Of a stretch of DNA of 64,000 nucleotides, positions 58,451-64,000 are shown in pieces. A program made the position numbers and the translations under genes. Each line of letters starts with the position of its first letter. The first letter of the stretch is position 1. The notes below the pieces were generated by a model. It had not been told where the DNA came from. It was given only the letters and a program-made list of their open reading frames with translations, and made no database searches. Location of the stretch: NCBI RefSeq assembly GCF_000527175.1, contig NZ_AZUR01000001.1:372001-436000 (forward strand), written 5' to 3'. The DNA comes from Pseudogulbenkiania sp. MAI-1 (GTDB lineage: Bacteria; Pseudomonadota; Gammaproteobacteria; Burkholderiales; Chromobacteriaceae).

Positions 58451-59515
58451 ATGCAAGCTGCCCATCAGGCCCCGATTACCGACCGCAAGATCCGCTTCGC
58501 GCTGGTCGGCTGCGGCCGTATCGCCCAGAACCACTTCGCCGCGCTGGAGAAGCACGCCGAGCGCGCCGAGTTGACCGACGTCTGCGACATCGACCCGGTA
58601 GCGCTCGCGGCCGCGGTGGCGCGCACCGGCGCGCGCGGCCATGCCAGCCTGACCGCGATGCTGGCCGAGACCCAGGCCGATATCGTGATCCTGACCAGTC
58701 CGTCTGGCCTGCATCCGGCACAGAGCATCGAGTGCTCCGAGGCCGGCTTCCACGTGATGACCGAGAAGCCGATGGCGACGCGCTGGGAGGACGGCCTGGC
58801 GATGGTGAAGGCGGCTGACCGCGCCGGACGCCGCCTGTTCGTGGTGAAGCAGAACCGCCGCAACGCGACCTTGCAACTGCTGAAACAGGCGATGGAAGAG
58901 AAGCGCTTCGGCCGCCTCTACATGGTCAACGTCAACGTGTTCTGGACCCGTCCGCAGGAGTATTACGATTCGGCCGCCTGGCGCGGTACCTGGGAGTTCG
59001 ATGGCGGCGCCTTCATGAACCAGGCCAGCCACTACGTCGACCTGCTGGACTGGCTGATCGGCCCGGTGGAGAGCGTGCAGGCCTACACCGCGACGCTGGC
59101 GCGCAACATCGAGGTGGAAGACACCGGCACCGTCAGCGTCAAGTGGCGCTCCGGCGCGCTGGGCAGCATGAACGTGACCATGCTGACCTACCCCAAGAAC
59201 CTGGAGGGCTCGATCACCATCATCGGCGAGAAGGGCACGGTGCGCGTCGGCGGCGTGGCGGTGAACGAGATCCAGCACTGGGAGTTCGCCGAGCCGCACG
59301 CCATGGACGACGACATCCGCCATGCCAGCTACGCCACCACCAGCGTGTACGGCTTCGGCCACCCGCTCTACTACGACAACGTGATCAACGTGATGCAGGG
59401 CAAGGCCCAGCCGGAGACCGACGGCCGCGAGGGGCTGAAGTCGCTGGAGCTGTTGATCGCGATGTATCTGTCGGCGCGCGATGGCCGCCGCGTCAGCCTG
59501 CCGCTGGATTACTGA
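58451..59515 (+). CDS. wlbA: Gfo/Idh/MocA oxidoreductase, WlbA/WbpB-like (UDP-GlcNAc acid 3-dehydrogenase)
   Basis: 354 residues. The Rossmann motif ALVGCGRIAQNH lies near residue 18, the catalytic lysine is in MTEKPMATR, and the HYVDLLDWLIGPV segment is characteristic. In Bordetella and Pseudomonas the homologue oxidises C3 of UDP-N-acetylglucosaminuronic acid. The downstream acetyltransferase and aminotransferase genes support this role, giving the order dehydrogenase, acetyltransferase, aminotransferase. UDP-GlcNAc 6-dehydrogenase and any C2 epimerase are not in the window. Confidence 0.87.
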   Translation: MQAAHQAPITDRKIRFALVGCGRIAQNHFAALEKHAERAELTDVCDIDPVALAAAVARTGARGHASLTAMLAETQADIVILTSPSGLHPAQSIECSEAGFHVMTEKPMATRWEDGLAMVKAADRAGRRLFVVKQNRRNATLQLLKQAMEEKRFGRLYMVNVNVFWTRPQEYYDSAAWRGTWEFDGGAFMNQASHYVDLLDWLIGPVESVQAYTATLARNIEVEDTGTVSVKWRSGALGSMNVTMLTYPKNLEGSITIIGEKGTVRVGGVAVNEIQHWEFAEPHAMDDDIRHASYATTSVYGFGHPLYYDNVINVMQGKAQPETDGREGLKSLELLIAMYLSARDGRRVSLPLDY

Positions 59516-59542
59516 ACCGGATCACGCCTTAGGGAGGCGCAT

Positions 59543-60109
59543 ATGACCTATCTCGTTCATCCCACGTCCATCGTCGACGACGGCGCCAAGATCGGCGCCG
59601 GCACCCGTATCTGGCACTGGGCCCACATCTGCGCCGGCGCAGTGATCGGCGAGCGCTGCTCGTTCGGCCAGAACGTCTACGTCGGCAACGACGTGATCAT
59701 CGGCGACAACGTCAAGGTGCAGAACAACGTGTCGATCTACGACGCGGTGACGCTGGAGGACGACGTGTTCTGCGGTCCTTCGATGGTGTTCACCAACGTC
59801 AACAACCCGCGCAGCCACGTCAGCCGCAAGCACGAATACCGCCGTACCCTGGTGAAGAAGGGGGCCACCATTGGCGCCAATGCGACCGTCGTCTGCGGCC
59901 ACACCATCGGCGAATACGCCTTCATCGGCGCGGGCGCGGTGGTGACGCGCGACGTGCCGCCCTATGCGCTGATGGTCGGTTCCCCGGCGCATCGCATGGG
60001 CTGGATGTGCGCCTGCGGCGAGCGGCTGTCCGACATGATCGGCGAGCACGCCTGCCCGGCCTGCGGCACCCTGTACGACATCGGCGGCAACCACTGCACG
60101 CCGCTCTGA
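59543..60109 (+). CDS. wlbB: Left-handed beta-helix N-acetyltransferase, WlbB/WbpD-like
   Basis: 188 residues with hexapeptide repeats (GAKIGAGTRIWHWAHI, VIIGDNVKVQNNVSIYDAV, GATIGANATVVCGHTIG). The C-terminus carries four cysteines (CACGERL ... CPACG), possibly a small metal site. It is predicted to acetylate the 3-amino group made by the WbpE-like aminotransferase, using acetyl-CoA. ATG 59543 follows GGAGGCGCAT. Confidence 0.88.
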   Translation: MTYLVHPTSIVDDGAKIGAGTRIWHWAHICAGAVIGERCSFGQNVYVGNDVIIGDNVKVQNNVSIYDAVTLEDDVFCGPSMVFTNVNNPRSHVSRKHEYRRTLVKKGATIGANATVVCGHTIGEYAFIGAGAVVTRDVPPYALMVGSPAHRMGWMCACGERLSDMIGEHACPACGTLYDIGGNHCTPL

Positions 60110-60123
60110 CCTTCTCCCATCGC

Positions 60124-60155
60124 CTGCCTCGGCCATGCTTGGCCGGGGCGGCAGG
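60124..60155. repeat. Intergenic hairpin related to the rpoB-rpoC palindrome
   Basis: CCTGCC and GGCAGG bracket an inner GGCCA/TGGCC stem with a small bulge. The 24 bases at 60126-60149 match the rpoB-rpoC hairpin core at 16608-16631 at 21 positions. No T-run follows. Confidence 0.6.
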
Positions 60156-60166
60156 AACGATTCCGC

Positions 60167-61264
60167 ATGAGCATTCCGTTCATTGACCTGAAAGCGCAAT
60201 ACCAGCACCTCAAGGCCGACATCGACGCGCGCATCCACGCCGTGCTCGACCACGGCCAGTACATCATGGGGCCGGAGGTGGCCGAGCTGGAGCGCGAGCT
60301 CGCGGCCTACGTCGGTGTCAAGCATTGCGTCGGCGTAGCCGACGGCACCACCGCGCTCTTGATCGCGCTGATGGCGCTGGGCATTCAGCCCGGCGACGAG
60401 GTGATCACCACGCCGTTCACCTTCATCGCCACCGGCGAGATGATCGCGCTGTTGGGCGCCAAGCCGGTGTTCGTCGACATCGACCCGGACAGCTACAACC
60501 TCGATCCGGCCAGGATCGAGGCGGCGATCACGCCGAAGACGCGCGCCATCATGCCGGTGAGCCTGTACGGCCAGTGCGCCGACTTCGACGCCATCAATGC
60601 CATCGCCGCCAAACATAATCTCCCGGTGATCGAGGACGGCGCGCAGAGCTTCGGCGCGAGCTACAAGGGCAAGAAGTCGGGTGCCTTGTCGACCATCGGC
60701 TGCACCAGCTTCTTCCCGTCCAAGCCCTTGGGCTGCTACGGCGACGGCGGCGCCTGCTTCACCGACGACGACGCGCTGGCCAAGGCAATGCGCGAGATTC
60801 GCGTGCACGGCCAGGACCGCCGCTATCACCATCCCGTCATCGGCCTCAATGGCCGGCTCGATACGATCCAGGCCGCGGTGCTGCTGGCCAAGCTGCCGAG
60901 CTTCGCCGACGAGGTCGCCGCGCGCGAACGCATTGGCGCGCGCTATTCGGCGCTGCTCGCCGACGTGGCGCGCGTGCCGCGCCTGGCCGAGGGCTGCAGC
61001 AGTGTGCACGCCCAGTACACCATCGAGGTGGACGAACGCGACGCCGTGGCGGCGCGGCTCAAGGAGCTGGGCGTGCCGACCGCGGTGCATTACCCGATTC
61101 CGCTGCACCTGCAGCCGGCGTTCGCCCAGCTCGGTCAGGGCGTGGGCAGCTTTCCGTTGGCCGAAGCGGCCGGGCAGCGCGTGCTGAGCCTGCCGATGCA
61201 TCCGTTCCTCGACGAAGCCACGCAGGACGCCGTCGTCGCCGCCGTCAGGAAGGCGCTGGGCTAA
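60167..61264 (+). CDS. wlbC: DegT/DnrJ/EryC1 aminotransferase, WlbC/WbpE-like
   Basis: 365-residue PLP enzyme. The PLP-binding lysine is in CTSFFPSKPLGCYGDGG near residue 185-190, and the cofactor-contact stretch IEDGAQSFGASYKGKK is typical. It shows the WbpE-like IPFIDLKAQYQHLKADID start. It is predicted to transfer an amino group from glutamate to C3 of the 3-keto UDP-sugar acid. The stop is immediately followed by the GTG of the flippase gene (TAAGTG). Confidence 0.88.
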   Translation: MSIPFIDLKAQYQHLKADIDARIHAVLDHGQYIMGPEVAELERELAAYVGVKHCVGVADGTTALLIALMALGIQPGDEVITTPFTFIATGEMIALLGAKPVFVDIDPDSYNLDPARIEAAITPKTRAIMPVSLYGQCADFDAINAIAAKHNLPVIEDGAQSFGASYKGKKSGALSTIGCTSFFPSKPLGCYGDGGACFTDDDALAKAMREIRVHGQDRRYHHPVIGLNGRLDTIQAAVLLAKLPSFADEVAARERIGARYSALLADVARVPRLAEGCSSVHAQYTIEVDERDAVAARLKELGVPTAVHYPIPLHLQPAFAQLGQGVGSFPLAEAAGQRVLSLPMHPFLDEATQDAVVAAVRKALG

Positions 61265-62554
61265 GTGCTGAAAACCGCCGTGCAACGGCTGGCAGCGGGC
61301 GGTTTTGCCCGCAACGTGGCGACGCTGACCGGCGGCGCGGCGCTGGCGCAGCTGCTGCCGCTGCTGTTCGCGCCGCTGTTGACGCGGCTTTACTCCCCGG
61401 ACGACTTTGGCCTGCTGGCGGTGTTTTCCGCCTGGCTGTCCAACCTGGCGGTGATCGCCACCGCGCGCTACGACATGGCCATCGTGCTGCCCAAGGAGGA
61501 GCGCGACGCCGAGCGGCTGATGACGCTGGCACTGGCGATCAACCTGGCGCTGTTCACCGTGCTCACCGCGCTGCTGCTGCCGGCGTACGGTTGGATCGCC
61601 GCCACGCTCGGCGCGCCGGCGCTGGCGCCGTGGCTGTTGGTGTTGCCGGCCGGGGTGTGGCTGGCGGGCAGCCTGCAGGCCTGGACCAGCTGGAACAACC
61701 GCCAGCGCCGCTACGCCGCCAACGCCCAAGGGCGGGTGGCGCAATCGCTCGGCGTGACGCTGGCGCAAGTCGGGACCGGCTGGGCCGGCTGGGGCTTCGC
61801 CGGGCTGATCGCCGGTTCGCTGGCCGGCCAGGCGCTGGCGCTGTGGGCCCAGGCGCGTGCCGATCTCGCTGCGCGGCTGGCGTGGCTGCGCGGCCACCGC
61901 CGCGCCGAGCTCGCCACGGTGGCGCGCTGTTACGCCGAATTCCCCAAGGTCAACACGCCGCATGCCTTCGTGGTGGCGTTCCAGGATTCGCTGATGCTGG
62001 CCTTGCTGGCGTCGCTGGCCGGACACGCCGTGGTCGGCCAGTACGCCCTGGTGCTGCGCGTGCTGAAGCTGCCGGCGGCGCTGCTGGGACAGGCTGTGTC
62101 GCAGGTGATCTTCCGCGACCTGGCCGAGGCGCACGCCCACGGCCGCGCCATGATGCCGCTGCTGGCGCGCGCGCTGGCGGTGTTGGCCGCCGCCGCGCTG
62201 CTGCCGTTCGGCCTGTTGCTGGTGGCCGGCGAGCCCTTGTTCGGCTGGGTGTTCGGGGCGGGCTGGCGCGAGGCCGGGGTGATCGCCGCCACGCTGGTGC
62301 CTTATCTCGCGGCGGCTTTCGTGGCCGGGCCGTGCTTCATGGTGCCGATGGTGATCGGCCGCCAGCGCGCCTCGTTCCTGTTCGTGCTGGTTGGCGTGGC
62401 GGTGAACATGGCGGTGTTCGCCGCGGTGTTCGTCACCAGCCGCGATGCCCTGCTGGCGTTCAAGGTGATGTCCGGCGTGATGACGCTGTATTTCGCGGCC
62501 TACGTGGCGTGGATTTTCCAGCTGTTGCGCCGTCTGGAGACTCAAGGTGCTTGA
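61265..62554 (+). CDS. Wzx-like oligosaccharide flippase
   Basis: 429-residue integral membrane protein of the MATE/Wzx superfamily with about twelve hydrophobic segments. Near the N-terminus it reads LLTRLYSPDDFGLLAVFSAW, a signature of polysaccharide flippases. GTG 61265 starts directly after the upstream stop. It is predicted to move an undecaprenyl-linked glycan across the inner membrane. The last 8 bases overlap the next gene. Specific glycan unknown. Confidence 0.85.
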   Translation: MLKTAVQRLAAGGFARNVATLTGGAALAQLLPLLFAPLLTRLYSPDDFGLLAVFSAWLSNLAVIATARYDMAIVLPKEERDAERLMTLALAINLALFTVLTALLLPAYGWIAATLGAPALAPWLLVLPAGVWLAGSLQAWTSWNNRQRRYAANAQGRVAQSLGVTLAQVGTGWAGWGFAGLIAGSLAGQALALWAQARADLAARLAWLRGHRRAELATVARCYAEFPKVNTPHAFVVAFQDSLMLALLASLAGHAVVGQYALVLRVLKLPAALLGQAVSQVIFRDLAEAHAHGRAMMPLLARALAVLAAAALLPFGLLLVAGEPLFGWVFGAGWREAGVIAATLVPYLAAAFVAGPCFMVPMVIGRQRASFLFVLVGVAVNMAVFAAVFVTSRDALLAFKVMSGVMTLYFAAYVAWIFQLLRRLETQGA

Positions 62555-63074
62555 ACGACTCGTGTTGCGTCTGTACCGACTGTGGCCGCTGCTGCGCGGG
62601 GCACGGCTGGGGCCGCGTGCGCGCGTGCATCCGAGCACGCGGGTGACGCGCTGGCAGGCGCTGACGCTGGGCGAGAACGCCTTGCTGTACTGGCGCGGCG
62701 ATGCGCTGATCGGCTCGCGCGGCCGTTTGACGCTGGGGGCGGACAGCCACCTGGCGCCGTACTTCTACCTGCTGGTCGGCGACCGCCAGCTGAGCTTCGG
62801 CCACAACGTCGCGGTCGGGCCGCGCAGCCTGTTCTTCTGCCACTCCAACGGCATTCCGGCCGACGTCCCGGTCACGCCGTTCACCGAGTGCCACGTCGAC
62901 GGCGACATCCGCGTCGGCGACAACGTGTTCATCGGCGCCGGCTGCATCGTGCTGCCCGGCTGCGAGATCGGCGACAACGTGGTGCTGGCGGCGGGCTCGG
63001 TGGCCAAGGGCCGGCTCGAGTCCGGTTGGCTCTACGCCGGGTCGCCGGCGAGGAAGGTGCGCCAGTTGTGCTGA
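62547..63074 (+). CDS. Hexapeptide-repeat acyltransferase
   Basis: 175 residues. The N-terminus is basic and unlike the catalytic part (LERLVLRLYRLWPLL). The C-terminal part has left-handed beta-helix repeats (GDIRVGDNVFIGAGCIVLPG, CEIGDNVVLAAGSVAKG) and ends GSPARKVRQLC. GTG 62547 lies inside the flippase gene and gives translational coupling. Probably an O- or N-acetyltransferase decorating the glycan; the acceptor is unknown. Confidence 0.8.
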   Translation: MLERLVLRLYRLWPLLRGARLGPRARVHPSTRVTRWQALTLGENALLYWRGDALIGSRGRLTLGADSHLAPYFYLLVGDRQLSFGHNVAVGPRSLFFCHSNGIPADVPVTPFTECHVDGDIRVGDNVFIGAGCIVLPGCEIGDNVVLAAGSVAKGRLESGWLYAGSPARKVRQLC

Positions 63075-64000
63075 CCGCCAATTCCCTGACTTTTCCCATG
63101 CTGTTATCTGCCTTGCCGCGTCTGGTTGCCGGCCGCGCCGCGCTGCGCCGGCGTTTGCGCGACGCGCTGGCGCGGCTGTTCGGCGTCGATGCGCGGCGCA
63201 TCGTGCTGACCGACACCGGCCGCACCGCGCTGACGCTGCTGCTGCGCGCGCACGGCGTCGGAGCGGGCGACGAGGTGATCGTGCCGGCCTATACCTGCGT
63301 GGTGGTGCCGAACCAGATTCCGGCGCTGGGCGCCTCGGTGCGCTGGCTCGATGTGTCGGCCGACACGCTGGGCTTCGACTGGAACCTGCTCGACGCCGCC
63401 ATCGGCCCGGCCACGCGCGCGGTGCCGGCCACGCGTGCGGTGATCATTCCGCACAATTTCGGCCCAGCCTGCCGCGTGCCGGATGCCTTGCGTGCGCGCC
63501 ACCCGCAGGTGGTCTTTCTCGACGACGCCGCGCACGGTTTCGCCTCGCAACACGACGGGCAATGGCTCGGCACCTACCACGACGGCGCCTTCTTCAGCTT
63601 CGAATACTCCAAGAACCTGAGCGGCGGCATCGGCGGCTTCGTACTGTTGCCGGAGGGGCTGGCGGTGGACGAACCGTCGGCCGAGGTCGGCGTGCTCGAC
63701 CAACTGCGCCTGCTGGCGACGCTCACCGGCCACCTCTTGGCAGCGCGCTGCGCCCAGGCCGGGCGCGTCTGGCTGGCGCTGGCGCGCCGGGTCGGGCTGA
63801 TCTACCGCTCGTCCGACGCCGAGGTGGCCGGCGGCGTGGCGCACCCGCCGCGCGCGCTGCCCACGCTGGCCGCGGCCTTGCTGCTGCCGCAGTTGGCGGC
63901 GCTGCCGGCCGTGCTGCGCCACAAGCAGCGCCTGGCGGAACGCTACCGCGCCGCGCTGTCCGCCGTGCCGGGCATCCGGCAGTGGCCGGGGGCGGCCGGC
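63068..64000 (+). CDS. DegT/DnrJ-type aminotransferase (partial, runs off the window)
   Basis: More than 300 codons are open to the right edge. PLP-enzyme features are DEVIVPAYTCVVVPN, a cofactor-contact aspartate in VFLDDAAHGF, and the PLP lysine in FSFEYSKNLSGGIGG. The start is either GTG 63068, overlapping the acyltransferase stop and following AGGAAGG by 11 bases, or ATG 63098. It differs clearly from the WbpE-like enzyme, so it probably acts on a second sugar or an amino-sugar nucleotide. The C-terminus is missing. Confidence 0.8.
   Translation, partial: MLTANSLTFPMLLSALPRLVAGRAALRRRLRDALARLFGVDARRIVLTDTGRTALTLLLRAHGVGAGDEVIVPAYTCVVVPNQIPALGASVRWLDVSADTLGFDWNLLDAAIGPATRAVPATRAVIIPHNFGPACRVPDALRARHPQVVFLDDAAHGFASQHDGQWLGTYHDGAFFSFEYSKNLSGGIGGFVLLPEGLAVDEPSAEVGVLDQLRLLATLTGHLLAARCAQAGRVWLALARRVGLIYRSSDAEVAGGVAHPPRALPTLAAALLLPQLAALPAVLRHKQRLAERYRAALSAVPGIRQWPGAAG

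Noticed and set aside
59522..62638. 1038-codon open frame antisense to the glycan genes
   Set aside because: It spans four clearly coding genes on the plus strand and is Arg/Gln/His-rich, as expected for a non-coding shadow.

Overview
This 64 kb window is a high-GC chromosomal segment of a Gram-negative betaproteobacterium. It is most likely a member of the Neisseriales, family Chromobacteriaceae; this is an inference from gene order and protein character, not a database match. Nearly all of it is conserved housekeeping DNA. The exceptions are one insertion sequence, a few signalling genes, and the start of a surface-glycan locus at the right edge.

Layout. 1-3.2 kb (minus strand): the heat-shock sigma factor gene rpoH (cut by the window edge, with a CIRCE/HrcA operator just upstream), ftsX, ftsE and ftsY. 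3.2-7.1 kb (plus): two M16 peptidase-family genes, rsmD and a YfhL-type ferredoxin. 7.2-20.9 kb: tRNA-Tyr, tRNA-Gly, tRNA-Thr, tuf copy 1, tRNA-Trp, secE, nusG, rplK, rplA, a second tRNA-Thr, rplJ, rplL, rpoB and rpoC. 20.9-25.7 kb: rpsL, rpsG, fusA, tuf copy 2 and rpsJ. 25.7-39.3 kb: the S10, spc and alpha ribosomal-protein groups, including secY, infA, rpmJ and rpoA, closed by a terminator after rplQ. Together these encode much of the core ribosome, the three large RNA polymerase subunits, two elongation factors and part of the Sec translocon.

39.3-41.1 kb (minus): glutaminase and a MOSC-domain protein. 41.38-43.57 kb: a complete IS21-family element with clear inverted repeats and a 5-bp target duplication (CCCCG); its istB carries an in-frame amber codon. 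43.8-45.4 kb: a chemoreceptor. 45.5-51.1 kb (minus): lnt, corC, ybeY, phoH, miaB and a small exported protein of unknown function. 51.4-54.0 kb: a membrane PAS-GGDEF-EAL protein. 54.2-58.3 kb: tRNA-Met, a MidA-like methyltransferase, a divergent pteridine-reductase-like SDR, ttcA and a spermidine-synthase-like protein. 58.45 kb to the end: WlbA/WbpB-, WlbB/WbpD- and WlbC/WbpE-like enzymes (predicted UDP-diacetamido-glucuronate pathway), a Wzx-like flippase, a hexapeptide acyltransferase and a partial second DegT-type aminotransferase.

I found no CRISPR array, prophage, defence island or clearly new multigene system. The most interesting signals are regulatory and structural. They are the CIRCE element at rpoH; a tRNA-Thr gene between an L10-leader-like RNA and rplJ; several promoters whose -10 box sits inside an inverted repeat (rplK, rpsM, and more weakly the ferredoxin and wlbA); terminator-like hairpins inside operons (before secE and before rplC); a dispersed GGCC-rich palindrome found between rpoB and rpoC and again in the glycan locus; and a Neisseria-like intergenic repeat near 56.4 kb.
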